DNA of 14,844 nucleotides from Cenarchaeum sp. SB0662_bin_33 (lineage in GTDB: Archaea > Thermoproteota > Nitrososphaeria > Nitrososphaerales > Nitrosopumilaceae), in the NCBI GenBank assembly GCA_009840065.1, contig VXON01000016.1, positions 1-14,844 of the forward strand, read 5' to 3'. Shown in pieces: positions 6,957 to 14,706 of the stretch. Below the pieces are notes generated by a model that saw only the letters and a list, made by a program, of their open reading frames with translations, had not been told where the DNA came from and did no database searches. Both the position numbers and the translations under genes were made by a program. How positions within the stretch are numbered: the stretch's first letter is position 1; each line of letters begins with the position of its first letter.

Positions 6957-6975
6957 ATGTATTGGTCCCATACAT
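6957..6975. repeat. Imperfect 19-bp palindrome between albA and the cyclase gene
   Basis: ATGTATTGGTCCCATACAT matches its own reverse complement at 16 of 19 positions, with 6-bp outer arms. It lies about 45 bp upstream of the albA TATA box and downstream of the cyclase gene. It could be an operator or part of a 3' end signal; the evidence is only the symmetry. Confidence 0.3.
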
Positions 6976-7032
6976 TACAGTGATGGCGGTACTGGCCGGA
7001 ACGGATGGTACATTCCAATTTTACATTATTTG

Positions 7033-7794
7033 TCATTTAAGCGCATATACCTTGTAGAGATTGCCGGTATCTAGGGATCGATACTTCCAGTTAATATCCT
7101 TCCAGACTACAATCTCAAACTCCTCCTGTAGGCGGGGGTGAAGCAGTTTGTAGACATCCTCACCTACAAGTAACTGATCTGCGTTGGCTACCGACTGTAT
7201 CTTGGATGCCATATTCATAGAGCGACCCATCAAGTCCACATGCGAGAGTTTGGGGTCACTGCCGTATCGAACTACTATATTAGTGCCATAGTCCATACCC
7301 ATGCGGACATGCAGTTCCGGATAATCATACTGGGACAGTATGGGATTTATTCCCTCGCTTATGACAAGGCTCATCGACTTTGCACATCTTACGGCCTGAT
7401 CCGCAGTAAAGTGCACTCTTTTAGAGGGCACAAAGTAGGCTATTATGGCATCCCCCATGAACTTTAACAACAGCCCTCCATGGTGGTCTACTGTACTTGC
7501 CATCTCTTGCGCAAAGGCCCCCATTATTATGGCCAGCTTCTCATAGGGCAGACCTAGCGCAATCTCTGTAGAACCTACCAAATCCACATACAATACTACC
7601 GCGTTGAATTTTTTAAAGACATTCTGCCGGAGAAATTTGGTAGAGTTGTCCGGAACTCCCTTGTATCTATAATCCTTCTTTAGTGATGCCCATATCCGGG
7701 TCTGTGTGTTTCTGAGTAGTGTTTCAGAGTCCACAATCGTGCCTGGCTTGGTCAATATCATGTCCGATATATCAAAAGGGTCTGTCTTGGTCAT
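7033..7794 (-). CDS. Class III adenylate/guanylate cyclase catalytic-domain protein
   Basis: Predicted to make a cyclic nucleotide (cAMP by motif) from NTP. Counting from ATG 7794 (253 residues), the cyclase homology domain spans about 64-250. Metal-binding Asp71 lies in LYVDLVGSTE and Asp115 in KFMGDAIIAYF. The purine-specifying pair is Lys111 and Asp187, the adenylate-cyclase combination. Transition-state Asn194 is present (GRSMNMASK), but the Arg expected four residues later is Lys198. There is no membrane segment; the first 60 residues are a short extension without a recognisable sensor domain. The frame is open to 7863, but the extra 23 residues contain the likely TATA box, so ATG 7794 is preferred. 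Activity is probable but not certain because of the Arg-to-Lys change. Confidence 0.85.
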   Translation of the reverse strand: MTKTDPFDISDMILTKPGTIVDSETLLRNTQTRIWASLKKDYRYKGVPDNSTKFLRQNVFKKFNAVVLYVDLVGSTEIALGLPYEKLAIIMGAFAQEMASTVDHHGGLLLKFMGDAIIAYFVPSKRVHFTADQAVRCAKSMSLVISEGINPILSQYDYPELHVRMGMDYGTNIVVRYGSDPKLSHVDLMGRSMNMASKIQSVANADQLLVGEDVYKLLHPRLQEEFEIVVWKDINWKYRSLDTGNLYKVYALK

Positions 7795-7823
7795 AGGTCG
7801 CTTCCGTGAATGATCAGGTTGCG

Positions 7824-7833
7824 GGATTTTAAT
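7824..7833 (-). promoter_or_regulatory. Probable TATA box for the cyclase gene
   Basis: ATTAAAATCC on the minus strand, centred about 35 bp before ATG 7794, predicts a leader of roughly 8-10 nt. It falls inside the extended frame, arguing against a start at 7863. Confidence 0.4.
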
Positions 7834-7863
7834 AGTATTGTTATGGTTACAACCAAGCCGCAT

Positions 7864-8312
7864 GTATTCATAGTAGTATAAAATTCAGTGGTGGGCCGTA
7901 TATATCTGTGACATTCTAGAGAAGTTTTTGTTTTAGAAAGCATTGATGATTAAAGATCTATTTAGAATATTTAAGGATTAAGAGTACGATGTGTTTATAC
8001 GGTGCAATTTTGACAGGTTGTATCAAGGCGGTAATAACTCATTCAATAACACACGCGCCTCACTCTTGGCATCTATTAGCAAACTGTCTTTATGATCAAT
8101 TCTGTATGATTGTGAAAACAGTCCTTTCCACACAGAACATATGGTTTATTCATTCAACATGCTGTTGGATGCCATTATATATCATTGTACAGTTTAGTGG
8201 GGTTTTTGGAGTCTTTTGTTTGTAGGGATGGGTACGATCTGACCAAGTACCTCGATACAAGAATTACAATATCTCCCCCAAGGTGCGATTCTTATAAACA
8301 CTGCGCATATGT
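7864..8312. other. AT-rich intergenic region between the cyclase and the DUF499-DUF1156 module
   Basis: No convincing gene was seen. A 78-codon frame at 7989-8225 has a Cys/His/Ile-rich composition unlike the neighbours and no domain. T-rich runs around 8204-8222 might end transcription from either side. A small GGTAC/GTACC dyad is at 8231-8251. The 3' part carries the promoter of the defence-type module. No tRNA, CRISPR repeat or integrase site was recognised. Confidence 0.4.
8291..8300 (+). promoter_or_regulatory. TATA box for the DUF499-DUF1156 operon
   Basis: CTTATAAACA matches the archaeal box and predicts a transcript start near 8322, the exact centre of the 19-bp palindrome at 8313-8331. 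A second AT-rich site (TTTTTATAATAAT, about 8341-8353) could start a shorter transcript near 8372. Confidence 0.5.
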
Positions 8313-8331
8313 GACATCTAATTTAGATGTC
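8313..8331. promoter_or_regulatory. Perfect 19-bp palindrome, candidate operator of the defence-type operon
   Basis: GACATCTAATTTAGATGTC has two perfect 9-bp arms around a single central T. Its centre coincides with the start site predicted from the TATA box at 8291-8300, so a dimeric repressor bound here would block initiation. The 1-nt centre disfavours an RNA hairpin. It overlaps ATG 8327, the more upstream of the two possible starts of the DUF499 gene. Confidence 0.5.
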
Positions 8332-8366
8332 CGACTCGGTTTTTTATAATAATCTTAAAACATGCC

Positions 8367-8372
8367 AGGTGA
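8367..8372 (+). promoter_or_regulatory. Ribosome-binding site for the DUF499 gene
   Basis: AGGTGA is complementary to the 16S 3' end and lies 11 nt before ATG 8384. It supports that codon over ATG 8327, which has no such site. Confidence 0.45.
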
Positions 8373-8383
8373 AAAGCCATACC

Positions 8384-10852
8384 ATGAGACCATTCCACGA
8401 ACTGCTGGAAGTCAGACCTGACGTGCGCGACGGAACACTTGACCTGTCCGTATATGCAGCCAACCTTGGAGACGTATCATCCAAGATAGACAAGCCTGCC
8501 GCCAGAGAGTACCAAGACCCCAAACTATTCAGGGAGATGACATACGAGACTGAGAGGATGCGCAAGGCATTGGATGATATTCGTGTACGGTTGCAGGAGG
8601 GCAGGGGGAACGGAGTGCGCCAGTTGGAGACTAGTTTTGGTGGTGGAAAGACGCATGCCATGATAGCAATGTACCACGAGTGCACAGAGTGGAACGCAGC
8701 ACGTATAGCGATAGATTGCCAGGTTCTAGATACAGCCTATACGATATGGGGGGAGATGGAACGCCAGTTGGATGGTACAATAACTAGGATGACCGGTCAG
8801 GTCGCGCCCTCTGGAGACAAAATCTACGAATTATTCTCAAACAGGGACAGACCCATACTGATACTAGTAGATGAGATGTTCAACTACATCAAGAGGGCGA
8901 TTGCCATAGCAATTGGCAACTCGGACCTAGCGGACCAGACAATTACATTCATGCAGAACCTCAACGGTCAACTTGGTAGCCTGCCGAACGTATGCCTTGT
9001 GGTGTCATTATCCAATCGTGACGATGTCCTCAAGGCGGACAACAAGACTGCACGAACACAGAATGAATACTATGAGAAACTGCAACGCATAGCCGGACGG
9101 CACCTACAGCCTGTAACCATATCTGAGGATAATGACATATCCCATATTGTACGCCGTAGGCTCTTTCAGACCGACGAGGGTATAATATCAGACCGCGCAC
9201 AGGATACAATACAGCACTGTATGGACAAGATAAAGGAGGGCGGCCTCATATCTGCAGATGATGTAAAGCCATACACCACGCGATTCAACAACACATATCC
9301 ATTCACCCCTGATGTTATAGACATATTACACAAAAGATGGGGCTCATATGCCACATTTCAGAGGACGCGAGGTGTATTACGGCTGCTATCGCTTGTGGTA
9401 CACTCCATGCTGAAATCCAAAAGGGGGTGGATTGCACCAAGTGACATAGACCTTTCTGTATCTGCGATACGGGGGGAGCTGCTCAAGCATGCCGGAGACA
9501 ATACCGCGAGCGTGGTTGATGCAGACATAGTTGGGAGCAATGCGTTGGCCAGAAAGGCAGACGGGGATGCGGGTGTGCGCTGCGCAACAAGCATCTTTAT
9601 GTACTCATTTCCACCCAAGATGAGTCGTGGAGCAACGCTTGAGGAGGTGAAGCGTTCCTCATTCACAGACCAAACACCACACTGGGTTGCGGGCGATGCG
9701 GTGGGCAAGCTAAAACGGCGCTGCTTTTATCTAGAAGAGGGTGATGAGGGAATGTTTTGCTTTGATATAACCCCCAACATCAACCACATGATAGACCATG
9801 CCAAGCAGAACGTATCTGATGGAGCAGTACATGATGCGGAGCGGAACCTGTTGGACGGGGCAAGGGACGGCGGCAGGTTTGTTAATATACACATATGGCC
9901 TGATGAGACCGAGGTATACAATATACCGGACAGGCCAGTCTTACAGTTGATAATATGCAAGAAGAACAGCCCAGAGTGGTGCAAAAGGGTTGTAAACGGT
10001 ACGAGCAGATCCCATCGTATACATATGAATGGTCTGATATTTGTGCTCCCCACGGATGGAATTGTGCTAAATGACATGTTACGTTTACAGTTGGGCGCAG
10101 AGTCAGTACACTCACACATGAAAAATAGCACAGAGTATACATCCGCACGACGCTCATACGTAGACTCTGAGATTAAACGTGCTAGGGATGCATTGGGTGA
10201 TGAATTGTGCAAAAAGTACTCGGTCATATACATACCAGATAGGGACGAGGGTGTAATCAAGTTTAAGGAATACATGTTTAATCCTAAACTGGAGAGCAAC
10301 ATATCATTGGATGCTCTGTTATGGGAGCGCCTCGTACGGGACAACCAGATAGCTGAAAAGATAGCTCCGGATATTGCCAGAGAGCACGGTAGTGATGCGG
10401 ACGGCGCATATGACACAATGATACGTATACCCGGTAATGCAATGCCTGCATCCTTGGAGGTTGTACGAAGGGCGTTTGAGACCAAAGAGATGAAAGATAA
10501 AGATGAGTCTGAACTGGAACCAGACACACATGTATCGGGTGATTCAACTTGGAGTGGATTCTCAAGTGGCGAGATACCTGATAAGCCCGAACCTGCCGAG
10601 TCCGCGGCGACATATGAAAGGGTGGTATATACGGATGTTCTTGATGCAGTGGGGTTGAATAATATTCGTAGTGTACTTTGGGCGCCACAAAACTACACAC
10701 TGAATGGATTTACCTGTAATATAGACAAGCGTCCTGATGGAATGTATGATGTGCGTCTGGAGGTGAGGGGTGTTGTTCCGGACAGCGTCGTGTCCAATAT
10801 AAGGCCCACCGAACGAGGACATGTGGAGATAGATGGTGGCTGGGAAGAATAG
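8384..10852 (+). CDS. DUF499 AAA+-like ATPase of a DNA-modification defence module
   Basis: Large P-loop ATPase that accompanies DUF1156 methyltransferases in antiviral loci; its mechanism is unknown to me. Counting from ATG 8384 (822 residues), the family N-terminus is FHELLEVRPDVRDG, with Walker A SFGGGKTHAMIAMYH at about 84-98 and Walker B ILILVDEM at about 158-165 (Asp163, Glu164). A putative sensor segment, VVSLSNRDD, follows. The last 70 residues form a small domain after an acidic, low-complexity linker (about 715-755). The frame is open to ATG 8327, but ATG 8384 is preferred: AGGTGA (8367-8372) lies 11 nt before it, and family similarity begins there. It overlaps the methyltransferase gene by 20 bp, so the two are co-translated. 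Length fits the usual large DUF499 proteins. Confidence 0.82.
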   Translation: MRPFHELLEVRPDVRDGTLDLSVYAANLGDVSSKIDKPAAREYQDPKLFREMTYETERMRKALDDIRVRLQEGRGNGVRQLETSFGGGKTHAMIAMYHECTEWNAARIAIDCQVLDTAYTIWGEMERQLDGTITRMTGQVAPSGDKIYELFSNRDRPILILVDEMFNYIKRAIAIAIGNSDLADQTITFMQNLNGQLGSLPNVCLVVSLSNRDDVLKADNKTARTQNEYYEKLQRIAGRHLQPVTISEDNDISHIVRRRLFQTDEGIISDRAQDTIQHCMDKIKEGGLISADDVKPYTTRFNNTYPFTPDVIDILHKRWGSYATFQRTRGVLRLLSLVVHSMLKSKRGWIAPSDIDLSVSAIRGELLKHAGDNTASVVDADIVGSNALARKADGDAGVRCATSIFMYSFPPKMSRGATLEEVKRSSFTDQTPHWVAGDAVGKLKRRCFYLEEGDEGMFCFDITPNINHMIDHAKQNVSDGAVHDAERNLLDGARDGGRFVNIHIWPDETEVYNIPDRPVLQLIICKKNSPEWCKRVVNGTSRSHRIHMNGLIFVLPTDGIVLNDMLRLQLGAESVHSHMKNSTEYTSARRSYVDSEIKRARDALGDELCKKYSVIYIPDRDEGVIKFKEYMFNPKLESNISLDALLWERLVRDNQIAEKIAPDIAREHGSDADGAYDTMIRIPGNAMPASLEVVRRAFETKEMKDKDESELEPDTHVSGDSTWSGFSSGEIPDKPEPAESAATYERVVYTDVLDAVGLNNIRSVLWAPQNYTLNGFTCNIDKRPDGMYDVRLEVRGVVPDSVVSNIRPTERGHVEIDGGWEE

Positions 10853-13457
10853 ACTCATTGGTACGATAATACCGATAAACGAGATATCAGAGTGTGGTGC
10901 TGCCGAGAAGAACAAAAAGAACAACCGAATCAACAATTTACATCGGTGGTGGGCTTCGCGACCCACCACCGTATCCCGTATAATGGCATATGCTGCACTA
11001 GTAGACCCACCAATAGAAGAGCATGAAAAAATGATACTAGACATGTGTGATTACTATGATACGACCAAGCCTGATCGTATAGCAGTACGGGAATCGGCGC
11101 GCGAGCGAATCAAACAGTTGTATGAGGAGCCACCAAAGGTACTGGACCCATTTGGTGGCACAGGTGCACTACCGTTTGGCGCCGCATGGCTGGGTTGTGA
11201 ATCATACTCGATGGATTACAATCCTGTTGCTGTTATATTACAAAAGTGCGCATTAGAGTATCCGCCAAAGTACGGACATAGGCTAAAGGAAGACGTTGCA
11301 AAGTACGCCAAAAAGGTCGGAGAACTACTGAAGAAGCGCACTGCGCAGTACCACCAGGGCAGCGACCACTATGGGTATATTTGGTGCCGCACCATACAAT
11401 GTAACTGTGGATACACAATACCGCTTATGCATAACTATACACTCTCAAAGAGGCGCAGTATACACTTCAAACCTACTGCGCAAAAAGACAAGATAAAATT
11501 CACCATACATGATAAGGGTGGTGTGCCACCGCCACAAGTTGGCGGTAACCGGGCCATGTGTGTAAAATGTGGGCGCCCATACACGAATCTAGAGATACGG
11601 GACATGACATGGGATCATGGCTCCGAGATGATGTGCGTTGCCGTATCAATACCAAAACGAGGCGCTGGTAGGAAATACAGACCAGTAAGCAAAAAGGACC
11701 ATACATTGTATGAATTATGTGCTACTCATCTAGAAAAACATCGTGCGCAGTTCCAAAAAAAGTATCATATAGACCCGATACCCGATATGGCCATACCTAC
11801 ACCGGACGGTCAGGAGTTCAGACCCGATAGACCATCTTGGCATGTACTACGTATAGTTACATTTGGCTACACGCGCTGGTCACAACTCTTCAATGATCGC
11901 CAGTTGTTGTGCATGGTGATACTTTTAGAGATACTACGTGAGGTTGAACATGATATAATTACACAGTATGGACGTGAACGTGGCACGGCAATAATGACAT
12001 ATCTTGGACTTGTAATGGATAAGGTCTTGGAAAGATACTGTAGGTTATCTCCTTGGCATAATAAAGACGAATACGTCGTAGATTGCTTCCGCCTACAAAC
12101 CTTAGGTAACGCTTGGGACTACGTAGAGGTTGCGCCCCATATGATATGGGAAAAGTCCATACGTTCTGTATTGGAGGGTATGACGGCCGCACTCTCAAAT
12201 AATACACAATGCACTGTACAGCGAGCCTCAGCCACTAAACTACCATATGAGAATAATACATTTGATGCCGTATGCACAGACCCACCATATTACGATTCAA
12301 TGCAGTATTCATATACCTCTGATTTCTTTTACGTATGGCTGAAGCGCTCCATAGGTCACCTACACAAGGAGTTATTTCGTGGTACTCACACACCAAAGAA
12401 AAATGAGGTAATTGAGACAAAGAGTCTAGCCAAGCGTCTAACGCCAGATTGTGTGGTACGTGACGGTGATGGCTACCAAGAATTAATGTCACAATCACTA
12501 CACGAGATGTACCGTGTGTTGAAACCAGACGGCATACTCACACTAGTATACGCCCACAAGACCACCGAGGGTTGGGAGACACTAATCAAATCAATATTAG
12601 GTGCCGGGTTTACAATCACGGCTGCTTGGCCAGTCGATACTGAGAGTTCATCCCGTATGAAATCGTTGGGCACGGCATCCCTTGCCTCATCAATATACAT
12701 GGTTGGCCGCAAGTGGGAGCGCAAACCGGTAGCCGAGTGGCGCACAGTACAACGTGAGTTCCGCGAACACACATGTGCCATACTAGATAATCTAATCAAG
12801 GCCAACATAACGGGTTCTGACTTTTACATCGCGGCCATCGGCTCCGCTCTGGAGATATTCGGCAAATATAAGGCAGTACGAAAGACCAGTGGTGAGCACA
12901 TCACCGTAGACATAATACTAAGCGAGATACGCATATTATGTTCGGAGTTCATAGTAAAGACACTCACGACTGGCAAGGGTGGGAATATAGATAATCTCAC
13001 CAAATTGTATATAGTGTGGCGATGGTCATATGGGAATCAAAAAGTACCATACGATGATGCGCGAAAACTCTTCACCGGTGTGGGACTAAACATGGATGAT
13101 TATACAGGCAAGGGTGGTATTATACGACATAAGGGTAATGAAGTCAGTCTATTGACACACAAGGAACGTGATGATGAGATACTCATTACAGACAACAGTA
13201 GTATAGATGTCATACACCAAGCAATACGTCTATTAAATGCGAACAAACGTGATGAGGTGAAGGAATTACTCCTCAGTACAGGCAATGTAGGTGATGAGTT
13301 CAACGCCATATGTAAGGCAATAGTGGAGACTGGCCGCTCGCAAGACGGACAGACAGATGAATCAACAGAGATTGAGCAGTTCTGGTCTGGACGACAGGGA
13401 GAGATATATGAATCAGCGCCCGGACAGCAAAGTATAACTGATTATAATGAAGTTTGA
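10833..13457 (+). CDS. DUF1156-domain DNA amino-methyltransferase
   Basis: S-adenosylmethionine-dependent DNA methylase, N6-adenine or N4-cytosine type, 874 residues. The DUF1156 N-terminus is clear: INEISECGAAEKNK, then LHRWWASRP (36-44). SAM-binding motif I is LDPFGGTGALPFGAAWLG (104-121), followed by acidic Asp128 in MDYNP. Catalytic motif IV is CTDPPYYDSMQYSY (481-494). Between them lies a large insert with a probable zinc ribbon (Cys190, Cys192, Cys243, Cys246) that may read DNA. The I-before-IV order with an insert fits alpha/gamma-like amino-methylases. Both catalytic motifs are intact, so it should be active. It starts inside the end of the DUF499 gene, and its own stop overlaps the decayed helicase start by 11 bp. 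By eye it uses AGG for Arg much less, and CGT/CGA more, than hemA, consistent with acquisition by transfer. Confidence 0.87.
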   Translation: MVAGKNRLIGTIIPINEISECGAAEKNKKNNRINNLHRWWASRPTTVSRIMAYAALVDPPIEEHEKMILDMCDYYDTTKPDRIAVRESARERIKQLYEEPPKVLDPFGGTGALPFGAAWLGCESYSMDYNPVAVILQKCALEYPPKYGHRLKEDVAKYAKKVGELLKKRTAQYHQGSDHYGYIWCRTIQCNCGYTIPLMHNYTLSKRRSIHFKPTAQKDKIKFTIHDKGGVPPPQVGGNRAMCVKCGRPYTNLEIRDMTWDHGSEMMCVAVSIPKRGAGRKYRPVSKKDHTLYELCATHLEKHRAQFQKKYHIDPIPDMAIPTPDGQEFRPDRPSWHVLRIVTFGYTRWSQLFNDRQLLCMVILLEILREVEHDIITQYGRERGTAIMTYLGLVMDKVLERYCRLSPWHNKDEYVVDCFRLQTLGNAWDYVEVAPHMIWEKSIRSVLEGMTAALSNNTQCTVQRASATKLPYENNTFDAVCTDPPYYDSMQYSYTSDFFYVWLKRSIGHLHKELFRGTHTPKKNEVIETKSLAKRLTPDCVVRDGDGYQELMSQSLHEMYRVLKPDGILTLVYAHKTTEGWETLIKSILGAGFTITAAWPVDTESSSRMKSLGTASLASSIYMVGRKWERKPVAEWRTVQREFREHTCAILDNLIKANITGSDFYIAAIGSALEIFGKYKAVRKTSGEHITVDIILSEIRILCSEFIVKTLTTGKGGNIDNLTKLYIVWRWSYGNQKVPYDDARKLFTGVGLNMDDYTGKGGIIRHKGNEVSLLTHKERDDEILITDNSSIDVIHQAIRLLNANKRDEVKELLLSTGNVGDEFNAICKAIVETGRSQDGQTDESTEIEQFWSGRQGEIYESAPGQQSITDYNEV

Positions 13458-13634
13458 AGATCTAAAACCAGGTATAATGATAGAAGGTCACAGTGGGATG
13501 GGCAGGTCACACTGGAGCAGTTTGAGAATGTGGGAGAGTATACGAAATTAACCATACGGCGGGACGATTGTGTCAGGAGCATTGTACGTAAAGACATAGG
13601 CATACAACTTTGTAGGAGGGACCACCTTTTATAA
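13447..13634 (+). pseudogene. Frameshifted N-terminal stub of an SNF2-type defence helicase
   Basis: ATG 13447 overlaps the methyltransferase stop by 11 bp and opens MKFEDLKPGIMIEG, a pattern I know from the N-terminus of helicases in DUF499/DUF1156 and related loci (xxLxPGxxVxG). This frame ends at TAA about 13552 after 34 codons. One frame over, the sequence continues sensibly from about 13488 as SQWDGQVTLEQFENVGEY, then TKLTIRRDDCVRSIVRKD, matching the next family strands (VTVV..., LTYR...RVLYR). It stops at TAA 13632-13634. So roughly the first 60 residues of a protein of about 900-1000 residues survive, with a frameshift near 13485-13499; helicase motifs are absent. Alternatives are a sequencing error causing the shift, or a small standalone domain protein. 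The homology is from memory of the family pattern, not a search. Confidence 0.6.
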
Positions 13635-13637
13635 ATA
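13626..13637 (+). promoter_or_regulatory. TATA box for the rhodanese gene
   Basis: CTTTTATAAATA is centred about 26 bp before ATG 13657, giving a leaderless transcript. The same bases supply the TAA that ends the helicase stub. Confidence 0.55.
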
Positions 13638-13656
13638 ATAATAAATACGTACATCT

Positions 13657-14472
13657 ATGACTCAGCAGCAGTTCCACAAGTCAGGCGTGGCCATCCCGTA
13701 TGAACAGGCATCCACAGATGATGCCATGCTTATAGTCGATGTACGTTCCAAACGCGAGTATGAGGACGGCCACATACCAGATGCCATCAGTATACCATTG
13801 GCCAAGATACTACAGGCCGGTGATGGTCTAGGTAAGACATTTGGTAGTTTCGGCGTGGGCCCCAAAACCCACTGTGTCTTTTACGATGATGCGTATGGGG
13901 CTGTTGCATCTCGCGCGGCGATGGCTCTTGAAGCGATAGGCGGGCGGGCCAGCCTACTGGATGTCACTTATACGGTTTGGAGGAGCGAATATCTTCCGGC
14001 CACCGGTGCAGCAGATAAGGTAGAGTCGACCACATTTGAAGTAGAGCCGACCCAGCCGGCAGGCCGCATGCTGACCGATATTGACGATGTGGAAGATGTT
14101 GTTGACACCGGCAGCAGCATACTCCTGGATGCTAGAGAGCGTCTTAACTATCTGTCGGGCCACATACCAGGAGCCATTAACATGCCATATACCATGTTCA
14201 AGGATGCAGAGAATAACAAAATTTTACGCGCACCCGACGACCTAAGCCGCATATTTAAGAACCGGGGACTCGATCCAAACAAACCAATTAGAATAATTAC
14301 ATATTGTGGTTCAGCAGGTACCCTATCCGGACTTGTGTATTACGCGCTTCGCCAAGCTGGCTTTACTCAGATTAGCATGTATGCAAACTCGTTCCGGGAA
14401 TGGAATACGCAAGAGAGACGCGCCGTTGAGGTTCAAGAAGACGCAAACTATTGGGATCTGTCAGCAGAGTAG
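13657..14472 (+). CDS. sseA: Two-domain rhodanese (thiosulfate/3-mercaptopyruvate sulfurtransferase)
   Basis: Transfers sulfane sulfur from thiosulfate or 3-mercaptopyruvate to an acceptor; cytosolic, 271 residues. Two rhodanese folds are visible. The N-terminal one (about 14-115) has VDVRSKREYEDGHIPDA and an inactive loop in which FYDDAYG stands where the Cys would be. The C-terminal one (about 138-255) has LLDARERLNYLSGHIPGAIN and an active loop YCGSAGTLS with persulfide-forming Cys217. CRxGxR/T-type loops vary; CGSAGT leaves the substrate uncertain between thiosulfate and mercaptopyruvate. The ATG at 13657 is fixed by a leaderless-type TATA box. It stands alone just after the decayed defence module and shows no sign of being part of it. 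Its Arg codon use again includes AGG, CGG and CGC, like the housekeeping genes. Confidence 0.88.
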   Translation: MTQQQFHKSGVAIPYEQASTDDAMLIVDVRSKREYEDGHIPDAISIPLAKILQAGDGLGKTFGSFGVGPKTHCVFYDDAYGAVASRAAMALEAIGGRASLLDVTYTVWRSEYLPATGAADKVESTTFEVEPTQPAGRMLTDIDDVEDVVDTGSSILLDARERLNYLSGHIPGAINMPYTMFKDAENNKILRAPDDLSRIFKNRGLDPNKPIRIITYCGSAGTLSGLVYYALRQAGFTQISMYANSFREWNTQERRAVEVQEDANYWDLSAE

Positions 14473-14706
14473 TGAGTAGGACAAGATATGCCAATCGACA
14501 TCCTAGCGTAAAACACTATTTAGAGACGACTCATGATATAGTGTGTAATAATTCAATGCCACACCAAGGTTCCACCTACAATATTGGGTGATGGTTAACA
14601 AACGTTTAGACTATATGGGTAAAAAGAAAACTCCATAGGGAAAAGAGTGTATTGTATATACTGAAAATATGATCAAATTCAGGCATTATCCAACAGACAG
14701 CAGAAT
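14473..14706. other. AT-rich non-coding stretch after the rhodanese gene
   Basis: Multiple stops occur in all frames that I checked, and no RNA gene or clear repeat was found. With the uncertain frame that follows, it makes up the last 370 bp of the window. It probably holds the 3' end of the rhodanese mRNA. Confidence 0.35.

Noticed and set aside
7989..8225. 78-codon ORF in the intergenic region
   Set aside because: Composition is Cys/His/Trp-rich and erratic, with no domain, no ribosome-binding site and no TATA box at the right distance.
9727..10527. Long antisense ORF opposite the DUF499 gene
   Set aside because: Ser-rich low-information translation typical of the reverse frame of a real gene; the plus-strand frame has clear family motifs.
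8327..13634. Complete BREX, DISARM or Pgl system
   Set aside because: No PglZ, DrmA/B-type, PLD nuclease, BrxL or intact helicase is present; only the ATPase, the methylase and a helicase stub are seen.
13442..13654. 70-codon minus-strand ORF over the helicase stub
   Set aside because: No motif and a Ser/Leu-rich translation; the plus-strand reading matches a family pattern across two frames.
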